DNA of 64,000 nucleotides from contig OZ023213.1 in the NCBI GenBank assembly GCA_963995525.1, positions 34,612,193-34,676,192 on the forward strand, read 5' to 3'. The position numbers and the translations under genes were made by a program. Below are positions 24,617 through 36,800 of the stretch, one piece after another. The stretch is from Escarpia spicata. Its lineage: Eukaryota; Annelida; Polychaeta; Sabellida; Siboglinidae. Numbering within the stretch: position 1 is the stretch's first letter; each line of letters starts with the position of its first letter. A model generated the notes under the pieces. It searched no databases. It was not told the DNA's origin and saw only the letters and a program-made list of their open reading frames with translations.

Positions 24617-25478
24617 AGGAACTATAACGAAGTACAGCTGATTCAGCGAACTTCCATACATTGCATGATATATCAGCAAAGGGTATCGTACAACGATAAC
24701 GAAGTACAACTGATTGAGCCAACTTCATACATTGCATAAGATATCAACAAGGGGCAGCGTACAACTATGACGAAGTACAACCGATTCCGTGAACTTCCAT
24801 ACACTGCATAAGATATCAGCAAGGGGTGGCGTACAACTGTGACGAAGTACAACTGATTCTGCGAACTTCCATACATTGCATAAGATATCAGCAAGGGTAG
24901 CGTACAACTGTGACGAAGTACAACTGATTCTGCGAACTTCCATACATTGCATAAGATATCAGCAAGGGTAGCGTACAACTGTGACGAAGTACAACTGATT
25001 CAGCGAACGTCCATACATTGCATAAGGTATCAGCAAAGGTAGCGTACAACTGTGACGAAGTACAACTGATTCAGCGAACGTCCATACATTGCATAAGGTA
25101 TCAGCAAGGGTAGCGTACAACTGTGACGAAGTACAGCTGATTCGGAGAACTTCCATACATTGCATAAGGTATCAGCAAGGGTAGCGTACAACTGTGACGA
25201 AGTACAGCTGATTCGGAGAACTTCCATACATTGCATAAGGTATCAGCAAGGGTAGCGTACAACTGTGACGAAGTACAGCTGATTCGGAGAACTTCCATAC
25301 ATTGCATAAGGCATCAGCAAGGGTAGCGTACAACTGTGACGAAGTACAGCTGATTCGGAGAACTTCCATACATTGCATAAGGTATCAGCAAGGGTAGCGT
25401 ACAACTGTGACGAAGTACAGCTGATTCGGAGAACTTCCATACATTGCATAAGGTATCAGCAAGGGTAGCGTACAACTA
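24617..25478. repeat. 71-bp tandem array, about 12 copies
   Basis: Unit of exactly 71 bp, with key words GACGAAGTACAGCTGATTC, GAACTTCCATACATTGCATA and TATCAGCAAGGGTAGCGTAC. The left two or three copies are more diverged and the right five nearly identical. 71 is not a multiple of 3, yet minus-strand frames stay open because the unit has no stop in any minus-strand phase. It is a minisatellite, not a gene. Confidence 0.95.
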
Positions 25479-25935
25479 CCAGCCCTCACGCTCCTGTTCT
25501 AATGGTGACGCTCGCTTCACTGGTTCGGCGACGTTGTTTCTGTATTATGCACGCAACAATTAGAACTGCCCGAGAGGTTCTACTTCAAATAACAATCTCT
25601 ATGACAATATATTGTGCCCCCATGATTCAGGAGGACCGCAAAAACAAACGCCTGTTGTACCAGAGAAAGAACGGTCACAGGTCGGTTGTGTCATTTGCAA
25701 TATTTCATCACGAATCCGGGTGATTTATACAGAGATTGCGTTAGCCATTATGCGAGTCTGAAATATGACAGGCGAAGGTATAAGTGCAACTCGGGCGTTT
25801 TCTGACAAACGTTGAAAGTAAAAAATCAGTCGATTGTCCGATTTCAGTAGAGCGTGGAGAGATGAGGACCGCGAGAGAGGTGGGATTGGAATGGGTGAAC
25901 GGGTCAAGTCGTAAACAAAGTCATACTGTACTGGT
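25479..25935. other. no gene seen
   Basis: Nothing recognised. Confidence 0.4.
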
Positions 25936-26226
25936 GGCATAGGCGGATCCAAAGGGGCTGGGGGCATGTGCCCCCCTAGACCTTTTGGCGTGCCTTTCTG
26001 AATTTACCTTTTTGAATGGGCCCACCTGACTGAGCCACTCCCCCTACACTCTTGGGAATGTGTCCCATTCAGATTAGAATAAGCTGAAGTTAGACAATTT
26101 CTCAACAGCACCCCCGAGAAGCTGAAGTGACGGCGGCGCGGCAGCGACTACACTATTTCGTTCGGCCGCCAGTGGAGGGTTTGTGCCCCCTCCCAAAGAC
26201 TACGATCTTTGGACCCGCCCCTAGGT
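25936..26226 (+). mobile_element. GGCGGATCC-type MITE (family R2), copy 2
   Basis: Left end CATAGGCGGATCCAAAGG and right end CTTTGGACCCGCCCCTAG are imperfect inverted repeats. GGTGG flanks both sides (a possible 5-bp duplication). It shares an internal block order with 23388-23745. No coding capacity and superfamily not assigned. Confidence 0.65.
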
Positions 26227-26734
26227 GGAGTATTCGTGATGTGAAGTTCGCTGCTTTTAGTGTCTACATTGGATGCATACATACGTTTAATCTACAGTGA
26301 AATGCACTGTAAAATTTACGGTTTTTCAACCAATGTACAATTTGTACTTTCGTAAGATTACAATTTTGTTTCTCACTTGTTGACATGTACATAACAGGTA
26401 GTGACTCGTGTGCTCTCCATACAGGTGTTCACCACATTGCGCCACCTAAATAGCACTGTTATATATTTATCAACTGATGTAGATAACAAACTGCACATTT
26501 TGGAATACGGTGATTACATACACATATGTATAGGCATCTTTCATAATACATTTCTTTAACCAGTCCAATGACGGTTTGTGTAACTTCCATCACCTCACAA
26601 GTTGAACGAAACATATCAGGCCAAGCATATGAAGGAAGCTCTTACAGGCACAAATAGAGTATAGCAAGTTGGTATAGTAATGGGGTCAACTTGAAAGGCT
26701 TTAGGAGCCAAGAAGGTTTGCATCAAAATGTAGT
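26227..26734. other. no gene seen
   Basis: Nothing recognised. Confidence 0.4.
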
Positions 26735-27240
26735 GGATCTTGGCCTATGGATATTGTCAACAAAGTACATGGGGCAGGTCATGGGCCATAGATATTATCA
26801 ACAAAGGTACTTGGGGCAGGTCATGGGCCATGGATATTGTCAACAAAGATATATGAGGCAGGTCATGGGCCATGGATATTGTCAACAAAAATGCATGGGA
26901 TAGGTCATGGGCCATGGATATTGTCAACAAAAGTGCATGGGACAGGTCATAGGCCATGGATATTGTCAACATAATGGTACATGGGCTGTCAATGGTCAAT
27001 AAAAGGTATATATCATAGGTAATGGGGCATCGGTGAGGTCAACATTAATGATGACACATCAGATGCAGTCATAAAGGTACTCATTGTGACCCATGGGACA
27101 CGTATATAGTCAACACCCATTCTGGCTCATTGGCTATGGATACAATTAACATCATGTAACATGTGATGGCCCATGAGCCACTGATGGTCAACAAAAAAGA
27201 ATGCACAGTAGTTCATGGGTCATGGACAGTCAACTCGAGG
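26735..27240 (+). repeat. 42-bp tandem repeat, decaying to the right
   Basis: Five or six copies of a 42-bp unit (GGTCATGGGCCATGGATATT plus GTCAACAAA) are clear to about 27000. Weaker GTCAACA and CATGGGCCAT words continue to about 27240. The 14-codon period explains the open frames. Confidence 0.85.
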
Positions 27241-27712
27241 ACTCACATTTTCTCCTGGATGTACAACAATGGATCCAGCACCAAAGATCGCCGTAACATC
27301 ACCTTTGCATTATCTGCCTCTCCTCCAGCTGCTAAATTTATATATCTCTTTTATATGCGATTTAATTTTATTTACATATTATTATTTTGTAAACCCCAGT
27401 GAATGGGGCATTAGCCCCGGATTTGATGGTGTCTACATATTGTTTATTATTATAATTATTAAATAATTATCACCTGTCATTACACAAGATTAACAATGAT
27501 AGGTTTAATGAACTATTACTATTCTCGCCCAACAGATACAGCAGCCGAATAAGTGTAACTGACACCATACATGGAACTAGATGAATCAGTTTATCAGCCA
27601 TCCATCTCAATGTCACAACAAAACTGCAGCTAGAACATGGTTGCCTCTTGCTAAAACCAATCGTGACAACTTTTCAATGTCAATAGCATGGCGGATGTTC
27701 TTTGCCCAAGCA
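27241..27712 (-). other. EMG1 3' flank / probable 3' UTR
   Basis: No other exon recognised. AATAAA on the minus strand at 27372-27367 would give a 3' UTR of about 360 nt; this is unproven. Confidence 0.35.
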
Positions 27713-27826
27713 CTATACAATGCTCCAAGCTTGCTCAAATGCTGTGCAGAGTTTTGCACAAGTGAGGGCCCCGGAAAGAGGGTAGCTGCTTAATGATACT
27801 GTCTCTTCTGTGTAGTCAGGTTCCAC
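27713..27826 (-). CDS. EMG1: EMG1 exon 6 (last)
   Basis: 37 codons and [23 protein letters not shown], then [17 protein letters not shown]. Acceptor TTTCAG|GTG. The C-terminal helix of the knot is intact. A possible poly(A) signal (AATAAA on the minus strand) lies at 27372-27367. Confidence 0.93.
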   Translation of the reverse strand: MEPDYTEETVSLSSYPLSGALTCAKLCTAFEQAWSIV

Positions 27827-30800
27827 CTGAAACAATGAACAGGGATTTCATTGATTAATTACCAGGAGCATCTGACACATATACTGCAGCAAAGTAATTT
27901 ATTTTTAGTTGTTATGACATCGTGTGTACTTCATCTGGATTATCCGGTTGTCAATAATCACTTAATAATACATAATAACAATTTATTTAACGGCCATCAA
28001 CACTGGGGCTAATACCGAGTTCATTGGTGCAAATACAAAATACACTAAAAGTTGACAAAGCTAAATACTATGTAATTTATACATAATGCAAATTGTATGT
28101 AGCAAAATTGCAGGTAAGATGAAATGATAAAGCAATGATTAGCAAACGTGCTGAAAAGCTAATCAGACTGGACATAAGAAGCTACAAATACAGATTAAAT
28201 TATACTAAATATTTTGAGTACCTACTAACATCCTATAGATGCTAACGTACATAAACAAAACATAAATTAAAACTGCACTATGTATAAATAATATTTTTTT
28301 TTATACTACACTAATTTGAGAAAATAAATGTTTTCGGTACTTTTCTGAACTGCCTAATGTTCTCATTTGCACGTTAATAATGCTAACTAATTAAATAGTT
28401 TAAATCTGATTCCTCAACCGGTTCAGTCCATTGTGAATCCGTTGAAATCTGTGTAAATATTTTAATATCGACAGATAGCTTCATACAAAAGGTGTGCACT
28501 TATGCTAAATAGTAAAAAGAATTTACTTTCGCTTTGGCATTTGTTACCTGCCAATTGCCGGGACAACAATCAGTTGTTGGTCACATGATTTACGAGAGAG
28601 CAAACATACAAATATGTATAAAATCGTATCGCACATTCACATGAAGGTTTCAATTTTGAGAATCACTTGACATAATGTTGGGTCCAACTTTAATATAATT
28701 TAATAGTTTGTCAGACACTTTCCCAAAAATAACATAAGTAAGTAACATAAAAAAGCCAGCATGTCTTAGAGAATAGTAGGTAGGTTACTACAATAATTTG
28801 AAACAAGATGTGTGAAAAAAATTGAGCTGAGAGGGCGACTTTATAGTTTAGTTACCCTACAGTTTTGAAGTGGTGCTCAACTGCACTTTCAAAATTATAG
28901 CCATTAGTCTAACCCCTGCAAAACTTCAGATATTAATCTAAATTACTAGACTGAAATATTGTGCAGAAAAAAATGATTTATTGCTGGTTATATTTATAAA
29001 TAGAGAGACAGGGTCCGTATACAATGACAGATACCAAAAGGAAAATGCAAGGCTATTTTATAGATGTAGAGTACTAACTTTTCAAGACCTAGTAGATTTT
29101 AAGATCTTGTCAATTATGTATAAAGTGTATAACAATTTACTAGTACCTGTCAATTTGCAGTCTTTGTTTACAAAACAGTCTTCTTAACACTCATTCCGAG
29201 TTCAGTATCAATATGTCAGACAAAGTGTTCGAACAAACGTGAAGTTAAAGTGTCTATCAATTTATGGAGTAAAATGTTGGAATTCATTGCCTTCCTGTAC
29301 TGCCGTGAAGCCCACATTTCAGGCTTTTGTTTGTACATTAAAAAGGTACATTATCGAATATATGTAAAAAATACATGTCACTGCTAAAAAACTGCTGCCA
29401 GTCAATATAAAGTACCGATTATCACAAAATTACTGTTATTAATGTGTATTTATGTAATCTTTGTCATAATTCATAGGGGTATACAAATATAAGAATTTTC
29501 TCGTCAGTATACCCCTTTTTTCTGACATAATTATTTCTTGATGTATCACACATTGTGAATTGTTCTTATGTTGGAAAAATAAACACAATTATTATTATTA
29601 TTATTATTTAACCGAGATTGAACTGGCACAAGTCAGCAACCTACGTAGCTGGTCAACAAAACATCAAAATGCTAACAAATAACAGACCTGGGTGGAATGC
29701 TTTGACCGCCTCGTACATCTATAGATGCATGAACTGCTAAATCAAAGTACGTAACATCCATACCCATAAAAAGTGACTGGTCAAGGAAGATCAATTTTAA
29801 TGAACAGGAAGCCCTGCATCATAAGAGAACTGCCGGTACGTTATCACACCGTAACTGCCGTTTATAGGTTACCACACATGTTGACTCACTAACGCACGAT
29901 AAACGAAATTCGGTGCTGCCCCCTGACGAATGAGTGATAAACCAAATCATTGTTGACGTTAAAATTGTCACGAAATTCGATTGCATATCAGGATATTCTT
30001 ACCTTGGCATCTACTTTATATTTACATTCCATGCTTTCAAATGCTGGTGGAGATTCATTAAGGTGTATGTGGGTTTAAGATTTCAGTATATCAGAATAAT
30101 TCTAAGATCATTTCCTGTGATAAATTCAACATTTCATTGTGAGACCCTCTAAGATCATAGAGGGCCTTAAGCACCAACTAGAGTATAAATTCATCGTAGG
30201 ATCTATTTAATATTATTCTTTAAAAAGCGTACAATTTTATTAAACTAGCATGTCGCTGAACAATGTGCACTCCGTTCCTCTTTTATTGAATTGTTCACCT
30301 AATATCTTGAAATCAAATCTATAATAATAATAATAATACATAACTTCTTACGCGCCAATATCCTCAGACAATCTGAGCTCAGTGGCGCACCAAAACCAAA
30401 GGATTGAGCATTCTCATACTTGTGTGATAGGCGAAAGTCGTCAACAAATGGATGGATGTGCTAGGAAGCTAGGGAGGATAGGCGATATTGAAAAGATAGG
30501 TTTTGAGGTGACGACGAAATGTAATAATATTTTCTGCTGATTTAACATTAACGGGAAGCGACAACTGAAAAAGCTCGAGTTCCAGCCTTTGTTTTAACTC
30601 TAGGAACAGATAGCAACTTCAAACTAGACGACTGAAGTTGTCTGGCTTGTCTAGCTGGTGTGAGCATTGAGTGTAAATAATTAGATTGTTTGGATGAAAG
30701 GGGAGCCAATGCAGTGATTTTAGAAGTGGTACTGAGCGGGAGAATCGAGGAGATTGTGTGACTATGATCTTTTCAGAACTTTCTTAGAAATTTCACATTA

Positions 30801-33800
30801 AAAAGTTCACATTTATAAAGATGCTTTCAACGCCTTAGGACACAACATCCAAATTAACACCCAGAATTATTCATATTACACCACTTAGCTATTATATTTA
30901 CAACAAGTGACCTGCCACAATGGAGAGGGTATTATGTCAAAACAGTTTGAAATGGAGTTTTGTACATTTTTGGATTCCACAGATCATAAGTTTTAAAACA
31001 ATGCTTCATTTGTTGAAACATCTTCTGTAGTTTTTGATTGATTGCTAAAACGGAAGCAAACCTTAAAAGAGCGATGTTTTGAGACACGTGTTCGTTTTTA
31101 CTCTCATTGCCTACTCTCTCTGAAGCAGTCTTTTATTACTTTTAGATTATTTATTGAGGAAAATAAACTGGAAATTTAAAGATTAGATTATAAGTTATAC
31201 ATTTCTGCCAAAATAAAAAAATGTATGCCACGTGATCTAAGACAAGTAGTTTTAGTTAGTGTGCCGAATAGAGTTGTGTGACATCATATCCAGTTTTGCT
31301 GTCGCAGGTCACATATTGGCATCTTGATAAATCGCAGAAACCAGAAACGATATACATACACTGCCATGTGCCATTGCGCCAACCACAAAGACGATAGGTT
31401 TGTCTTCTGGCACCAGGGTATCAAGACTGGGGATGTTCTCTGTGTGGAATGACGTCGCCACCTTCTTGCAGCCGACTGGTAGATGGTCTGTGATTGGATT
31501 CTTTATCACCTGCAGAAAATTTACATTTAGCAATGCATACAAAACACTGACCTGTTCTGCTATCAGTTCATTTCGACTGTACGCAATGTATTATGGGTAA
31601 AATTGCATCATCTGCGTAGTGCAGAATTTTTAAGTGACAAGAACAACTGTGCTGCCTTCGGTCAAAGTGAGTTTGATATAACAGTCGGTACTCCAATCAC
31701 AATGCAAACAAACAACTTTTGTTGTACATTCCTGTTTACATTTTGAACTAAATTCTCCCCACAATACCATGTCCGCACATGCGCAGCCGTGAAAATTGGC
31801 GATCTATAAACAGGTCAATCTAGTGTTAGTAAAATGCTTAGTCATAAGGGAGAGGTTATTATTTATAAGGGTATGTGGGCCAAGGGAGTAATGCTAATTA
31901 GAAATCCAATTTACCCAAAAATCATGTGAAGTGAACTGGGACCACCATTTGTGCATGAGTGAACACTTGTTGCTGACCAAATTCAATATGTAATGAAATT
32001 TGACCCACCCAAACCTTCAATAAATAAAATCATTCCTACCTTGAAATCATGTGCACCAAAACTTAGATTCCCCCCGATCACCCTTACCCCTGGTAAACTA
32101 TGACCTTTCATGAGTTATATGTAAAAACCCTGACTCCAGTTCACTCAGCTTTTTGAATGGCAACAGTCAGTAGTGGATATTTGTACACGAACAGCTGTCG
32201 CACATTAATTCCAGTGTGGCTGAATGCTACCCAGAGAAGTCGATATGGTGTTTGATTGAACAGGTCTCTACTTTGAGCAGTCCTAAGGACTATATATGCT
32301 ATGTAAGAAGTTACCCATTATATTTTGGGTCACATGGATAAATGTTTTAACTTTGAAAATGTTTGCAGGTGTAATTACTTACACACATATAGAGAACTTA
32401 CGATAACCAAAAATGTGCACGTTAATGAATAGATTGATAAGTTTGTTGCATGATGTGGACTTGTGTCTTTGCAGATTAATATACCTAGGATTGATATTTG
32501 GAAAATTTGTTCCTGCAAAATTCTGATGTTTCTAAATGATTAATCAAGTCCGGTAGCAATGCATCTTGCTAAATAGCCTTTATATATTATATTGATGTAT
32601 AAATTTGTATCTAAGTGCTTTCCATAGGCGTTGGAACAGCTCTCCAAATAATTGGGGGGGGTTGGTGATAGGATTAGCCCCCAATAATTAGGGAAGGTGG
32701 ATCCATTTTTAGGATTTGGAGAGCCTCAAGGTGTGTTTTGGTGAGATTCAACAGGGGTGCAAATTGAGGTTTTTGGAGAGCTTGAAGGTGGGTTTTTTGG
32801 TAAGCCTCAAAATGGGGGTATAAACTGAGGAATTGGAGAGCCTCAATCTGGGTGTTTTGTGGTGAGCCTCAACCCCCCAAAATTCACCATGTTCTGACAG
32901 TCCATTCAACTATCACGCTGCATAAAACTGCAGAGATGTATGTTCCAACTTACCTTAAGTAGCTTCTGAGGTCCGTCTGATGCATGGATGCTCAGTTTGT
33001 GAAGGAGTTGAACTGTGAAAAAAAGAGACGATTCCATCATTAAATAAAAAAATGAAGTTTGTTTGTGTGTATTCATTTGAAGATACGAGGTCTGACTATT
33101 TTTATTGAAACATGATACTATATAGTGTAAACAATATCTACATTCTAACGTCTCGATCAGTCCTAGGGTGGAAGTACTGCACTAGGAACTCGTGTACTCA
33201 AGTATTATATATATTTGACCTATTTGTTCTTTCTCTTTAAAATTATTGGTCCTACCAATGTAGCCAGATTTTACGAGTACATGTATCTGAGTACATTTTT
33301 ATTTGATGAGTTTCAAAACAGATTTTGTTTCTTGTGTAAGTAAAATCTTTAACAGCATTTACTTAAAAAACCACAGCATTACTACGTCTGGTTTCCATGT
33401 CAAGTCGGTCAATAACTCGGTGGAGAGTTATTACTATACACTGCTGCAAAAAATTAAGCACAAACATAAAATAATATCAACTGTACTTAAATCTAACTTC
33501 ATAGTGAATGTGATAGTAGGGAAGCTATCGCTACGGAATTGCAAACCCTGCAAAGATGAGACAAAAAATTACGATATTATACAAGTTGTATAATAACGTA
33601 ATTTATTTGTCAGGTATCTGGTAATCTGGTTTAATTCCAGCTTAAGCAACTTCGTCTTCTGTTTTGTCATAAAGTTTTTTGTCTTCTGTTTTTGTTATAA
33701 AGAAAAAACATTTGCAGTGAGAATTTCAAGAATGTCCAAACGTTTCATGTGTTCAGAATCCATTTTGACAGATGTCATTGCTAGGCAACAAGCCATGTGA

Positions 33801-36800
33801 TGGACAGGTCAATTACAATTACATCATCAAAGTGGCTTATATATCAAGAAATTGTATAAACAGAGATGACCCTGAGTGACCTACCCATGAGGCCACAGAA
33901 CCTGTCAAATGTTCGTGGGATTCTTGTCTGCGGGTTTACTTCTATTAAAACGTTCTTCGCCGTGTGAACGTAGACTTGGAGAAGACCTGCTCGGTTGAGT
34001 GGACTGTCCATTAACATCAACAGACACTGTCAACAACAACAACAATGAGAAACAACACCAACCGTAAACAACAACACCAACCGAAAACAAGGACAGGAAT
34101 TTATCAAGTGAGTTGGGCTGGTACGGTCGACGATGTTGTACAATAAAATGAATAAAACAATTTAATAAAATTGCTTACAATTCTACATTCTTGGCCAAGT
34201 ACAGTGATGGTAAAATGTATTAATTGTACATACAGTATTTATAACAAAATATGTAAAATATGACATTGTTATCTAAAGTACAAATGAGTGTTAGTACACA
34301 GTAATAAGTTAACCACAGAATTACACATAATAATAACTAGTGTGAACCTTTCAAGAACGTCAAACTCATTGTCTGGTCTCCTGTTGTCTAACAGTAGCTT
34401 TTCTTACTTGTAGATATAAAAGTATATTCATTCAAATGTAGATAAAAAGTATTCATTCAAAAAAACATTCAACAAATTTCATACATTTGCTACAATTCGA
34501 TAATCAATTTTGTCTCCATATAATCAACATCTTACAATAATATAAATGTTTTGCCTGGATATTAGACATTAGGTTTTAGTTTTGTTACAGCAATGATCTG
34601 CCCAACCTGTGTGATATCTCACCTGATGCGTGATGTCTGGTCGACACTTGGAGACATCCTTCTTAAACTTCTTCATCAGATGTTTGTGTCGGTCGCAATT
34701 CAGAAGTTCATACTGTTTACCCACCTGAAAATAAAAATCAGATCAACAATTTCAGCTAGAATTGACATTTACCAACAATAAGCTCCAAAATGACGTGGCT
34801 CTACTCTAGTACAAAAACGTGCAGAGTATCATTCTTAACTAAACAAAAATGGACCCAGACCACAACCAAAATTGATTCATGCCACACCATTGGAAACTTC
34901 ACATACTGACGTATTTTCATACAAACTTTGGCGCCACATATTATACAGTTCCTCAACGAAAGCCAAACCTGTCAATATAACAGTCCATAGACGCATGGTT
35001 CACTGTTCAGTCCATGTTGGATTTGGCCTCAGATGAGTGGGGAGAGCTGTTCGAATGGTAGAGTGTCAGACTGTCTTTTGAGGGGACAGAGGTTCAAATC
35101 TTACTACCGACTGCAGTTTTGAAAAATGTGCAATTGTGTTTATGCCATGTTGTATGTAATTTGGACGAGACATTACAAGCTGTTGGCCCTTCCTACGTGG
35201 TGTCTAGATGTCGGGGGAACTAGACCCCACCCAGCCAGCTATGACACAGGGGGTAAGTGTGTAACCTCTAAAGTGTAATGAACTCACACAGCTGACTAAA
35301 AGACAGCCAATTATAGATGTAGTTTAGAAAGGGAGTATTTAAAAGTTTAAATGTCCGAGATACATTGCCTACACAGCTAGGCTACACTCACTCAGCGACA
35401 CAAAATGTATGTTGTCGAAAAAACCTGGCTCTCAACATTGGGGACTGTGTATCCCTCGTGACTTTGAGATCACATTAATGTTGATCCAGTCTCAATTTTG
35501 GACGTAAAAGAATGACTGAGGACGACAAGCACCCTGGCAGTGACCACCCTCAGTGCCCACATAGAAAGGTCAGTTTGGCGATGTTCTGAAAAACGCTGAC
35601 TAGTTGAACAAGACCCTTATAAGGCCACAACAATTACTAACGTTCTTACTACAATATATATATATATCCGTTGGGGGCGAAGAGGATTGTTGGATGAGTC
35701 CGAAACTGCCATGCGTCACTTCCGGTGCAAAATGGGAATCCCATAATGCCCCGGTGAAGTGGTGACAGTTCGTTCAGTCGCATTACAGTCATTAGCTGGG
35801 TGAGACGTGTTTCTCCAAGCTTCATATCTTTGATTTATATTACGACACATGCTGGACAGACATTGCAAATTTAGTTAATTTGTTGTTTGCTGTAAATTTG
35901 GATGTTAAGCGAGTTTTGATTTAAGGGTTTTATACAAAATTACATTGTTCTGGGATGTTTGTGGTAACCTAGTTAGTGACGTGATGACGACGTTTAAGTA
36001 CGATTAACGTAAGTTAACCATTGACAGACCCATTGGCATTGACAGGCTCTTTCATAAATATCGTAATTTTCAATATGGATACTGCTATAATGCGAGAAAG
36101 TGGAAATAATGCATGTGTTTGTATCGATGAAAACGTGTATTCCTTCATGTATCTTCTAGTTCGCTTATAAACGATTCTCGGCAATTGACTCACGTGTCGA
36201 ACATCTTCCTTATTGGTCAGTGTAGAAGTAACAAGCACCAATAAGACATTGGCGTTATAACAGCATTATTCCCATTTTGTCCTGGGGCAAAGTGGGAATA
36301 AATGCTCTAACTCGACATCAAGTTTAAATATTGCTTCAGTTCTGTATCTGTCGGCTGGCATTTACATAGTATCATACGCAAGAACAGTTGGACCGACGTG
36401 TTCACACGCAGACATTTCCACAGTATATATACAATTTGACAACTGCGTGTTGGAAATAATGACATTATTCCCATTTCGCCCTGGAGCAAAGTGGGAATAA
36501 CTGGTCTTGCTTCATGATAATTTGATATATTGCATAATTTTAGTATTAGTCGGCTAACATTTACAAAGTATAAAATGAACTACGAGTTGGGCTTATATAA
36601 ACTCTAACATTTCAGAATATAATATTTTGTATATGATTTGGCGATTACACGATGAAACTAACGGTATTACTCCCATTCTGCCCGGGCGAATTGGGAATAA
36701 ATGTTCTAGCTCATTATTAGGTTGACATTTTGTTATTGTACCACATCAGACGCAATAACAGTTGGACCTACATCGTACGCAGATATTTTCACGATATATA

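Noticed and set aside
24617..25478. CRISPR-like appearance of the 71-bp array
   Set aside because: There are no unique spacers between units, units are directly joined, and the DNA is animal.
33303..33593. 96-codon plus-strand ORF inside EMG1 intron 3
   Set aside because: No domain or homology recognised and AT-rich composition; likely chance.
33905..34090. 61-codon minus-strand ORF with a signal-peptide-like start
   Set aside because: The same strand in another frame is EMG1 exon 3 with proper splice sites; the hydrophobic start lies in the intron 2 pyrimidine-rich tract.
35669..35705. Hammerhead-ribozyme-like GATGAGTCCGAAAC
   Set aside because: The core starts TGGATGA, not CTGATGA, there is no stem II loop between GAGTCC and GAAAC, and no closing stems were found.
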